A DNA stretch of 64,000 nucleotides from Hyphomicrobiaceae bacterium (GTDB taxonomy: Bacteria > Pseudomonadota > Alphaproteobacteria > Rhizobiales > Methyloligellaceae), in the NCBI GenBank assembly GCA_028066055.1, contig JALCBY010000003.1, forward strand, positions 1-64,000. Direction: 5' to 3'. The notes beneath the pieces were generated by a model that saw only the letters and a list, made by a program, of their open reading frames with translations, was not told the origin of the DNA and did no database searches. Positions 57,320 to 64,000 of this stretch are shown piece after piece (position 1 is the stretch's first letter; every line of letters begins with the position of its first letter). The position numbers and the translations under genes are program-made.

Positions 57320-57750
57320 CCTATCTTTTTTTCAAGTCGCTGCACGTTATCGCTGTGATCGCGTGGATGGTCGGGCTGCTCTATCTGCCGCGGCTGTTCG
57401 TTTATCACGTTGACGCGAAGCCGGGATCGGAGATGTCGGAAACGTTCAAGGTGATGGAGCGACGGTTGCTCAAGATCATCATGACGCCGGCGATGCTGGC
57501 CAGTTGGGTCATTGGCCTCTGGCTTGCGTTCGGCGAGCGTGCGGTGGATATGAGCGCCGATTTCTGGTTTCACGCCAAGCTTACCCTGGTTGTTGTTCTC
57601 AGTGGATTTCATATGGCACTGGCGAAGTGGCGCAAGGAGTTCGAGGCTGACCAAAACACGCGTTCGGCACGGTTTTACCGTTTCATGAACGAAGTTCCGA
57701 CCCTGCTGATGATCGCAATCGTTCTACTCGTGATCATGAAGCCTTTCTGA
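57316..57750 (+). CDS. hemJ: protoporphyrinogen oxidase HemJ
   Basis: 144-residue membrane protein with four hydrophobic helices that oxidises protoporphyrinogen IX. The conserved histidine and lysine appear in FFKSLHVIAVIAWMVGLLYLPRLFVYH and FWFHAKLTLVVVLSGFHMAL. The ATG overlaps the hemE stop (ATGA), so the two haem genes are translationally coupled. Confidence 0.95.
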   Translation: MTYLFFKSLHVIAVIAWMVGLLYLPRLFVYHVDAKPGSEMSETFKVMERRLLKIIMTPAMLASWVIGLWLAFGERAVDMSADFWFHAKLTLVVVLSGFHMALAKWRKEFEADQNTRSARFYRFMNEVPTLLMIAIVLLVIMKPF

Positions 57751-58000
57751 CCGGTCAGACCCGTAATACGCTTTCAAAAACGATTGATTTCTGCTATATG
57801 TCGAGTCGAGTTTTACCTTTGGTGTCTTGATCGGCGCCCGATCCAATCAGCAGCACGAAAGTCTCCTCGCCTTCAGACGTGACAGAACCGGTTTATCCGG
57901 TGCACGGGGTTAGGCACAGAAGCCTTCCAGGAAGAATCGCGGAGCACAACGGGGCTGCATCGCTTCCCAATACCTACCGGGTCAGTTCGGAGTGGACCGA
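57751..58000. promoter_or_regulatory. rho upstream/leader region
   Basis: 250 bases without a gene. A possible promoter is CTTTCA (57771-57776), 17 bases, CTATAT (57794-57799). Two hairpins follow: GATCGG-CGC-CCGATC at 57829-57843 and ACCGG-TTTAT-CCGGT at 57887-57901. A long leader fits the autogenous attenuation known for rho genes, but no specific mechanism can be read here. Confidence 0.45.
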
Positions 58001-59266
58001 ATGCAGGAAATGAAACTTCAAGAGCTGAAGACAAAGTCACCGACAGAGCTGTTGAGCTTTGCCGAAGAGGTCGATGTCGAAAATGCGAGCACGATGCGAA
58101 AGCAGGAGCTCATGTTCGCAATTCTCAAACAGCTCGCCGCACGTGAAATCGATATCACCGGCACTGGTGTCGTAGAGGTGTTGCAGGATGGCTTTGGCTT
58201 CCTGCGTTCGCCGGACGCCAACTATCTGGCCGGACCCGACGACATCTATGTGAGCCCGAGCCAGATCCGCCGCTTTGGCCTGCGCACGGGCGACACCGTT
58301 GAGGGTCAGATTCGCAGTCCGAAGGACGGTGAACGTTACTTTGCGCTGTTGAAAGTCAACAAGATCAATTTCGACGATCCGGAGAAGATCAAGCACAAGG
58401 TCCATTTCGACAATCTGACGCCGCTCTACCCGGATGAATGGCTGAAGATGGAATTGGACGATCCGACAAAGAAGGATTCCAGTGCGCGTGTCATCGATAT
58501 CGTCTCACCGCTTGGCAAGGGCCAACGCGGGTTGATCGTAGCACCGCCGCGCACGGGCAAGACGATGATCCTTCAGAACATCGCGCATTCCATTACCGGC
58601 AATCATCCGGAGTGTTTTCTGATCGTGCTCCTGATTGACGAGCGGCCCGAGGAAGTGACCGACATGCAGCGCTCGGTCAACGGCGAGGTGATTTCCTCGA
58701 CCTTCGATGAGCCGGCTTCCCGTCACGTTCAGGTGGCGGAAATGGTGATCGAGAAAGCGAAACGTCTGGTCGAGCACAAACGCGATGTGGTGATCCTGCT
58801 GGACTCCATCACGCGACTGGGCCGTGCCTATAACACCGTCGTCCCCTCGTCGGGCAAAGTTCTCACTGGCGGCGTCGATGCCAACGCGCTGCAACGGCCG
58901 AAACGTTTCTTCGGCGCGGCGCGAAACATCGAGGAAGGTGGATCGCTGACGATCATCGCGACGGCGCTGATCGATACCGGCAGCCGCATGGACGAAGTGA
59001 TCTTTGAGGAGTTCAAGGGGACGGGCAACTCGGAACTGGTCCTGGACCGCAAGGTTGCCGACAAGCGCGTATTCCCGGCGATCGATATCGCCAAGTCGGG
59101 AACCCGCAAAGAAGAGCTCCTGGTGCCACCCGATCAGCTGAAGAAGATGTATGTTCTGCGCCGTATCCTCAATCCGATGGGCACTATGGACGGCATCGAG
59201 TTTTTGCTCGACAAGCTCAAGCAGACGAAGAACAACGACGAGTTCTTCGATTCCATGCAGACGTAG
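58001..59266 (+). CDS. rho: transcription termination factor Rho
   Basis: Hexameric RNA-dependent ATPase, 421 residues. The N-terminal domain ([21 protein letters not shown]) leads into the cold-shock RNA-binding fold ([35 protein letters not shown]); the Walker A is APPRTGKT, the Walker [17 protein letters not shown], and the Q/R-loop stretch is [20 protein letters not shown]. Start at ATG 58001, 8 bases after GGAG; GTG 57992 would add three residues. No long N-terminal insertion. Confidence 0.98.
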   Translation: MQEMKLQELKTKSPTELLSFAEEVDVENASTMRKQELMFAILKQLAAREIDITGTGVVEVLQDGFGFLRSPDANYLAGPDDIYVSPSQIRRFGLRTGDTVEGQIRSPKDGERYFALLKVNKINFDDPEKIKHKVHFDNLTPLYPDEWLKMELDDPTKKDSSARVIDIVSPLGKGQRGLIVAPPRTGKTMILQNIAHSITGNHPECFLIVLLIDERPEEVTDMQRSVNGEVISSTFDEPASRHVQVAEMVIEKAKRLVEHKRDVVILLDSITRLGRAYNTVVPSSGKVLTGGVDANALQRPKRFFGAARNIEEGGSLTIIATALIDTGSRMDEVIFEEFKGTGNSELVLDRKVADKRVFPAIDIAKSGTRKEELLVPPDQLKKMYVLRRILNPMGTMDGIEFLLDKLKQTKNNDEFFDSMQT

Positions 59267-59277
59267 GGTTTTCCGTG

Positions 59278-59304
59278 TAAATTTTTGGCCGAAACAAAAA
59301 TTTA
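59278..59304. repeat. AT-rich perfect hairpin after rho
   Basis: TAAATTTTTG and CAAAAATTTA form a perfect 10-bp stem around the 7-base loop GCCGAAA, starting 12 bases after the rho stop. It could end transcription weakly, but the stem is nearly all A and T. It overlaps the adjacent CtrA-type box. Confidence 0.5.
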
Positions 59305-59316
59305 AGGAAATGTTAA
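59302..59316. promoter_or_regulatory. CtrA-binding box TTAA-N7-TTAA upstream of mnmE
   Basis: Perfect match to the CtrA consensus, 28 bases before the mnmE start, where bound protein would sit over a promoter or leader. Second of only two perfect matches in the window. Confidence 0.5.
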
Positions 59317-59344
59317 CGTTTGAGTGGGTGGCGGGAGCAGACCC

Positions 59345-60688
59345 GTGAGCCTATCGTCCGGCACGGATACAATTTTCGCGCTCTCCAGCGGCCGGGGCCG
59401 CGCGGGGGTTGCCGTTATCCGGATATCGGGTTCTCGCAGCAAGGCGGCGCTGTCGGCACTCTCGGGAGGCACCCTTCAGCCTCGGCTGGCAACGCTGGTC
59501 AGTCTGCAATGTCCGCGGACCGGAGAACGACTGGACGATGCACTGGTTCTCTCCTTTGAGGCACCCGCGAGCTTCACTGGCGAAGATGTGATCGAGCTGC
59601 ATGTGCACGGCGGCCCGGCAGTGATTGAGGGTGTGCTGGATGCACTCAGCGATATGGAAGGACTGCGCGGTGCGGAGGCTGGTGAATTTGCCCGTCGAGC
59701 CTTCGAAAACGGGAAGCTCGATCTGACCCAGGCGGAGGGCCTCGCGGACCTTATCGATGCCGAAACCCAAGCGCAGCGTCGTCAGGCGCTGGATCAGTCT
59801 GGCGGAGCGCTTCGTAAACTCTCCGAGACCTGGCGCGATCAGATTGTGCAGGCCATGTCGTTTCTCGAAGCCACGCTCGACTTCTCCGATGAGGCGGACG
59901 TGCCGGAGTTGATAGAGACAAGGGCACGTCCCTTGATCGAAAGCACCCTCGCATCACTCATAGGGCATCTCGCCGGTGCGCGGCGTGGCGAGCGGTTGCG
60001 TGACGGGATGCAAGTGGTTCTGGCCGGTCCGCCCAATACCGGAAAATCGAGTCTGCTGAACAGCCTTGCCAATCGCGACGCCGCCATCGTGTCGCATGAG
60101 CCCGGCACGACCCGTGATGTCATCGAGGTTCACCTCGACCTCGGCGGATATCCTGTGACACTCGTCGATACGGCAGGTTTGCGCGAGGCAGCAGGAGACA
60201 TAGAGCGTGAAGGCATGCGGCGAACCCTGGTGCGCGCTGGCGATGCGGATCTGGTGTTGTGGCTGGTCGATGCGACAAACCCGCAGTGGACAGCGCCGGA
60301 AGACCTCGGTGTGGCGGACGCTCAGGTCGTCACGGTTCTCAACAAAACCGATCTCATGAGCGCAAGAGAGCTGCCGGTTGACGAAACGATTCCGGTTTCC
60401 GCGAAGACAGGTCAAGGCATCGATGCGTTGATCACGAAGTTAGAGAAACTTGCGGCAGAAGCGATGGGAGCGGGTGAACCGGCTGTGGTCACGCGCCAAC
60501 GGCAGCGCCATGAGCTTGAGGCTTGCGGGGATGCGCTGCAGGCGTTTCTGAAGGGAGACCCGTTGGAGGTGGAACTTCGGGCCGAGGACCTTCGTGTTGC
60601 CGCACGCGCCCTCGCCCGCCTTTCGGGTCGGGTAGACGTGGAGGATGTTCTTGATCGCGTCTTTGCGGATTTCTGCATCGGAAAATAG
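59345..60688 (+). CDS. mnmE: tRNA-modification GTPase MnmE (TrmE)
   Basis: With MnmG it installs the cmnm5 group on wobble uridines of certain tRNAs. 447 residues. The N-terminal folate-binding domain starts DTIFALSSGRGRAGVAVIRISG; the G domain has GPPNTGKSSLLN, EPGTTRD, DTAGLRE and NKTDL; the C-terminal FCIGK is the catalytic motif. Start GTG 59345, 9 bases after GGGAG, is preferred to GTG 59324. A parS palindrome begins at the base after the stop. Confidence 0.96.
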   Translation: MSLSSGTDTIFALSSGRGRAGVAVIRISGSRSKAALSALSGGTLQPRLATLVSLQCPRTGERLDDALVLSFEAPASFTGEDVIELHVHGGPAVIEGVLDALSDMEGLRGAEAGEFARRAFENGKLDLTQAEGLADLIDAETQAQRRQALDQSGGALRKLSETWRDQIVQAMSFLEATLDFSDEADVPELIETRARPLIESTLASLIGHLAGARRGERLRDGMQVVLAGPPNTGKSSLLNSLANRDAAIVSHEPGTTRDVIEVHLDLGGYPVTLVDTAGLREAAGDIEREGMRRTLVRAGDADLVLWLVDATNPQWTAPEDLGVADAQVVTVLNKTDLMSARELPVDETIPVSAKTGQGIDALITKLEKLAAEAMGAGEPAVVTRQRQRHELEACGDALQAFLKGDPLEVELRAEDLRVAARALARLSGRVDVEDVLDRVFADFCIGK

Positions 60689-60704
60689 GGTTTCACGTGA
60701 AACA
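60689..60704. promoter_or_regulatory. parS centromere site 1
   Basis: GGTTTCACGTGAAACA differs from the 16-base parS consensus TGTTTCACGTGAAACA at only the first base; the inner 14 bases form a perfect palindrome. It sits directly after the mnmE stop, 2.6 kb from parA. ParB-type protein is expected to load here. Confidence 0.85.
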
Positions 60705-60768
60705 TCGTGGCCGAACGGCTCCGTTCGCCTTTGACGGCGCTGATGGAACCGGATAGATCATCGCACCC

Positions 60769-62646
60769 ATGACGATGGTTTCGGACAGATTCGACGTGAT
60801 TGTGATCGGTGGCGGCCATGCCGGGTGTGAGGCCGCTGCTGCCGCCGCGCGTCTTGGCGCGCGGACTGCCTTGGTGACCCACAGTTTCGCTACCGTCGGC
60901 GAAATGTCCTGTAATCCGGCGATTGGAGGCCTTGGCAAGGGCCACCTGGTGCGCGAGATCGATGCGCTGGATGGTCTGATGGGCCGGGTTGCCGATGCGG
61001 CGGGAATCCAGTTCCGGGTACTGAACCGGTCAAAGGGAGCCGCTGTGCAGGGCCCACGTGCGCAGGCGGACCGGAAACTCTATCGCGAGGCAATGCAGGC
61101 AGCGGTTCACGCGATATCCGGACTGGACGTGATCGAGGCAGGTGTTGAGGATCTAGTCGTCGAATGCGGTAATGTGCGCGGCGTCGTGACTGCGGATGGC
61201 GACACGATCCACGCCAGGGCGGTTGTCCTGACGACGGGAACGTTTCTCAACGGTCTTATCCATATCGGTGAGAAGAAAATCCCCGCCGGTCGGATGGGCG
61301 AAGCGCCGGCGCTGAAGCTGTCCGATCGGCTGTATGACATGGGCCTTGCGATGGGGCGGCTCAAAACCGGAACCCCTCCCCGTCTCGACGGGACGACAAT
61401 CGCATGGGATGGGCTGAGCATTCAGCATGGCGACGATCCGCCGGTTCCGTTTTCGTTTCTGACGGATGAGATCACACGAGAACAGGTGTGCTGCCATATC
61501 ACTTTTACGAATGCGGCGACCCACGGGATTATCGAAGAGAACCTCGGAAACGCGCCGATCTATTCCGGTCAGATCGAAAGCACCGGCCCGCGTTACTGCC
61601 CGTCGATCGAGGACAAGGTGGTACGTTTCAGGGAACGGGCTTCACATCAGATCTTTCTGGAGCCTGAGGGCCTCAACGACGACACGGTCTATCCCAACGG
61701 AATCTCGACATCGCTGCCAGAGGACATCCAGCATGCCTTCCTGAAGACGATCCCGGGGCTGGAAAACGCGAAGGTTCTCAAACCCGGCTACGCCATCGAA
61801 TATGACTATGTCGATCCGCGTGAACTCGATCCCACGCTTCAGGTCAGGCAATTGGGGGGACTGTTCCTGGCCGGGCAGATCAACGGCACCACCGGCTATG
61901 AGGAGGCCGCCGCGCAGGGCCTCACCGCCGGATTGAACGCGGCGCTCCGGGCGGCGGGCGGTGCGGACGAATTCGTGGTCAGCCGCGCGGACGCGTATCT
62001 CGGTGTCATGATCGATGATCTGGTGACACGCGGGGTGACAGAACCCTACCGGATGTTCACCTCGCGTGCCGAGTATCGTCTGAAGTTGCGGGCCGACAAT
62101 GCGGATCAGCGCCTCACACCGATCGGACGGACGTTCGGTTGTGTCGGCGGTAAGCGCTGGTCGGCCTTTGAAGCGAAATCAAAAGCCCTTTCCGACGGGC
62201 GGTCGTTGCTCGACTCGCTCGACATTACCCCGAACGAGGCTGCGCGGGCGGGGCTCAATGTCAACCGAGACGGACGCCGCCGGACAGCGTTTGAACTGTT
62301 GTCCTATCCGCAGATCGATCTTGAGGCCCTGACTGTGCTCTGGCCGCAGATTGCGACGATTCCACGTGAGATCGGCGCTCAACTGGAAACAGATGCGCGC
62401 TATTCCGTTTATCTTGCGCGGCAGGAAGCCGATATCGCCGCCTTTCGCAAGGACGAAAAAGCCGCCATTCCGCGGGACTTTGATTATTGCGCCATAGCCG
62501 GACTGTCCAACGAGATTCGGCAGAAACTTGAGGCGCGCCGACCGGCCACACTTGCGCATGCTTCCCGGATCGACGGGATCACGCCGGCCGCGTTGATGCT
62601 GCTTGCAGCACATGTCAAGAAGTTCCCGGTTCGGAAATCGGCCTGA
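60769..62646 (+). CDS. mnmG: tRNA uridine-5-carboxymethylaminomethyl synthesis enzyme MnmG (GidA)
   Basis: FAD-dependent partner of MnmE. 625 residues. The FAD loop is [49 protein letters not shown] and [20 protein letters not shown] are family motifs, and the C-terminal helical domain (from about 550) binds MnmE. The start may be ATG 60769 or 60775; neither has a strong ribosome site. Lies between the two parS sites. Confidence 0.97.
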   Translation: MTMVSDRFDVIVIGGGHAGCEAAAAAARLGARTALVTHSFATVGEMSCNPAIGGLGKGHLVREIDALDGLMGRVADAAGIQFRVLNRSKGAAVQGPRAQADRKLYREAMQAAVHAISGLDVIEAGVEDLVVECGNVRGVVTADGDTIHARAVVLTTGTFLNGLIHIGEKKIPAGRMGEAPALKLSDRLYDMGLAMGRLKTGTPPRLDGTTIAWDGLSIQHGDDPPVPFSFLTDEITREQVCCHITFTNAATHGIIEENLGNAPIYSGQIESTGPRYCPSIEDKVVRFRERASHQIFLEPEGLNDDTVYPNGISTSLPEDIQHAFLKTIPGLENAKVLKPGYAIEYDYVDPRELDPTLQVRQLGGLFLAGQINGTTGYEEAAAQGLTAGLNAALRAAGGADEFVVSRADAYLGVMIDDLVTRGVTEPYRMFTSRAEYRLKLRADNADQRLTPIGRTFGCVGGKRWSAFEAKSKALSDGRSLLDSLDITPNEAARAGLNVNRDGRRRTAFELLSYPQIDLEALTVLWPQIATIPREIGAQLETDARYSVYLARQEADIAAFRKDEKAAIPRDFDYCAIAGLSNEIRQKLEARRPATLAHASRIDGITPAALMLLAAHVKKFPVRKSA

Positions 62647-62656
62647 GCGGATTGCT

Positions 62657-63337
62657 GTGGTGTCTGAGTTGGCGCTGATCGATACGCCGGAAAAGTTCGC
62701 CGACGAATTCGATGTTTCACGTGAAACAGTCGCGCGGCTCGAAATATACGAACGGCTTCTGCGACAATGGCAGAAAGGGACGAATCTCGTTTCACCCGCG
62801 ACGCTCGATCAGATCTGGCACCGCCATTTTGCAGATTCCGCACAGCTGTTGAACTATGCCCCGCGCAGCGCTGACTGGATTGATATGGGAACCGGCGCCG
62901 GATTCCCCGGATTGGTGGTTGCGATATGCAGTGCGAATCGGGACACTGGAACCGTTCATCTGGTCGAAAGCAATGCACGGAAATGCGCATTCGTTCGGGA
63001 AGTTGTGCGCGAAACCGGTTGTTTTGTGGAAATGCACCAGACGCGCGTTGAAAGCCTTTGGGGTGACGATAGATTGACCGGCGTAGGCTGCATAACCGCT
63101 CGTGCCCTGGCGCCGCTTTCGGATTTGTTGGAGCTTTCGGCGCCTTTTTTTGGACCAACCGCACGGGGATTGTTTCTGAAGGGCGGTAAGGCAGAGGTGG
63201 AATTGGAAGATTCCGCAGAAAACTGGCGTTTTCAGGCGGACATGCATCCAAGCATCACCGACGCGCGGGCCCGGATCGTGGAGTTGAGCGATTTGCGACG
63301 AAGGAAATCAGACAATGTGGGAGAGGCAGATGCGTAA
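62657..63337 (+). CDS. rsmG: 16S rRNA (guanine-N7)-methyltransferase
   Basis: Methylates G527 (E. coli numbering) of 16S rRNA. 226 residues. The SAM-binding motif is IDMGTGAGFPGLVVAI, followed by HLVESNARKCAFVREV and ITARALAPLSDLLEL. Start GTG 62657, with GTG 62660 as the alternative, 10 bases after the mnmG stop. The codons for DVSRETVA contain the perfect parS site at 62713, as is common in this gene. Loss of RsmG gives low-level streptomycin resistance in several bacteria. Confidence 0.95.
   Translation: MVSELALIDTPEKFADEFDVSRETVARLEIYERLLRQWQKGTNLVSPATLDQIWHRHFADSAQLLNYAPRSADWIDMGTGAGFPGLVVAICSANRDTGTVHLVESNARKCAFVREVVRETGCFVEMHQTRVESLWGDDRLTGVGCITARALAPLSDLLELSAPFFGPTARGLFLKGGKAEVELEDSAENWRFQADMHPSITDARARIVELSDLRRRKSDNVGEADA
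62713..62728. promoter_or_regulatory. parS centromere site 2 (perfect)
   Basis: TGTTTCACGTGAAACA, an exact match to the 16-base parS consensus, located inside the rsmG coding region and 602 bases before parA. Confidence 0.92.
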
Positions 63338-64000
63338 GGACACATCCAAGCCGCGTGTCCTGGCCATCGCCAATCAGAAGGGTGGCGTCGGAAAAACGAC
63401 GACGGCTATCAATCTGGGCACTGCGCTCGCCTCGATCGGTGAGCGGGTTCTGGCGATAGACCTCGATCCACAGGGCAATGCGAGCACGGGTCTGGGTGTT
63501 CCGAAGTCGATCGAGGCGCGCACGCCGTCGACCCTCGAAGTGCTCTTGGGCGAGGCAACGATTGCACAGGCCGAGCAGCCGACGACGATAGAACGCATGC
63601 ATGTCGTGCCGGCAAACATTGACCTTATGGCGGTCGAACGCGATCCGAACACGCGGCAAAGCCGAAACTTCGCGCTTCGCGACGCTCTTCAAGCCCATGC
63701 GGTTGCCTGCGAGAGGGACGAGCGCGACACGCCGACATATGTCCTGATCGACTGTCCGCCATCTCTCAATGTGTTGACGCTCAACGCTCTGTGTGCGGCT
63801 GATGCGGTCATTGTGCCGCTGCAATGCGAGTTTTTTGCATTGGAGGGATTGAGTCTGCTCGTCGATACGATCGAACAGGTCCGTGATCATCTCAATCCCA
63901 ATCTTACGGTGCAGGGCGTGATCCTCACTATGCATGATGGCCGCCAGGTCTTGACCCAGCAGGTGGAGGAGGATGTACGCGCGTTTCTCGGCAAGAAGGT
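63330..64000 (+). CDS. parA: chromosome partitioning ATPase ParA, 3' end beyond window
   Basis: The first 223 residues of a Walker-type ParA that drives origin segregation with ParB. The deviant Walker A is KGGVGKTTT in IANQKGGVGKTTTAINLG, followed by LAIDLDPQGNASTGLG and the Walker B-like YVLIDCPPSLNVLTLNAL. ATG 63330 follows GGGAGAGG and overlaps the rsmG end by 8 bases. The gene runs off the right end; parB should follow, though it is not in view. Confidence 0.96.
   Translation, partial: MRKDTSKPRVLAIANQKGGVGKTTTAINLGTALASIGERVLAIDLDPQGNASTGLGVPKSIEARTPSTLEVLLGEATIAQAEQPTTIERMHVVPANIDLMAVERDPNTRQSRNFALRDALQAHAVACERDERDTPTYVLIDCPPSLNVLTLNALCAADAVIVPLQCEFFALEGLSLLVDTIEQVRDHLNPNLTVQGVILTMHDGRQVLTQQVEEDVRAFLGKK

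Noticed and set aside
62361-62376. A third CACGTG palindrome within mnmG (ATTCCACGTGAGAT)
   Set aside because: Only the central bases match parS; too many mismatches in the outer positions.

Overview
The window is a gene-dense, roughly 60% GC bacterial chromosome segment from an alphaproteobacterium, most likely of the order Hyphomicrobiales (Rhizobiales). The evidence is the gene order ppsR-maf-aroE-coaE-dnaQ on one side and hemE-hemJ-rho-mnmE-mnmG-rsmG-parA on the other. Supporting features are a his operon in the order hisB-(DUF2628)-hisH-hisA-hisF-hisE-coaA, a roughly 1,600-residue NAD-glutamate dehydrogenase, SDHAF4 (DUF1674), an ethylmalonyl-CoA-type mesaconyl-CoA hydratase, perfect CtrA boxes and GANTC sites. 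No genus can be named from sequence reading alone. No tRNA, rRNA, IS element, prophage or CRISPR array was seen.

Region 1-22 kb is metabolic and housekeeping. It holds the 3' end of a Rieske protein, a creatininase-family amidohydrolase, acetyl-CoA synthetase (acsA), a TadG-like von Willebrand protein, an EamA exporter, a single-domain globin, the SDH assembly factor SDHAF4, htpX, rsmB, a heparinase II/III-like protein, purH, an UMF1-type MFS transporter, the large NAD-glutamate dehydrogenase and a lemA-TPM-TPM operon. Region 21.6-36 kb is more accessory. It has an exported repeat protein, a soluble histidine kinase overlapping a HerA-like ATPase, a divergent regulator/PLP-enzyme/hydroxyacid-dehydrogenase unit, a membrane protein paired with a ClpP-like serine protease, pyridoxal kinase, a C4/C5 acyl-CoA cluster (CoA-ester lyase, VOC protein, mesaconyl-CoA hydratase) and a proline-rich Sel1 protein.

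Region 36-45.9 kb holds sdhCDAB, a TetR regulator with a clear operator in front of a cytochrome P460 gene, and the leftward his operon ending in coaA. Region 46-55.9 kb holds hslVU, then Smr, mltA and a Tim44-like gene, then fxsA and secB, then the tightly overlapped dnaQ-coaE-aroE-maf-ppsR run.

The most important structural feature is the gene-free stretch 55,867-56,269 between the diverging ppsR and hemE. Its position matches the known hemE-linked chromosome origin of alphaproteobacteria. It carries DnaA-box-like sequences, a strongly AT-rich block and two adjacent GANTC methylation sites. About 4.5 to 7 kb further on are parA (cut by the window end) and two parS centromere palindromes, one just after mnmE and one inside rsmG. 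The right third of the window is therefore the replication-origin and chromosome-segregation region. I did not find a clearly unprecedented system. The best candidates for follow-up are the kinase/HerA pair, the PLP-enzyme cassette and the coiled-coil/ClpP-like membrane pair.
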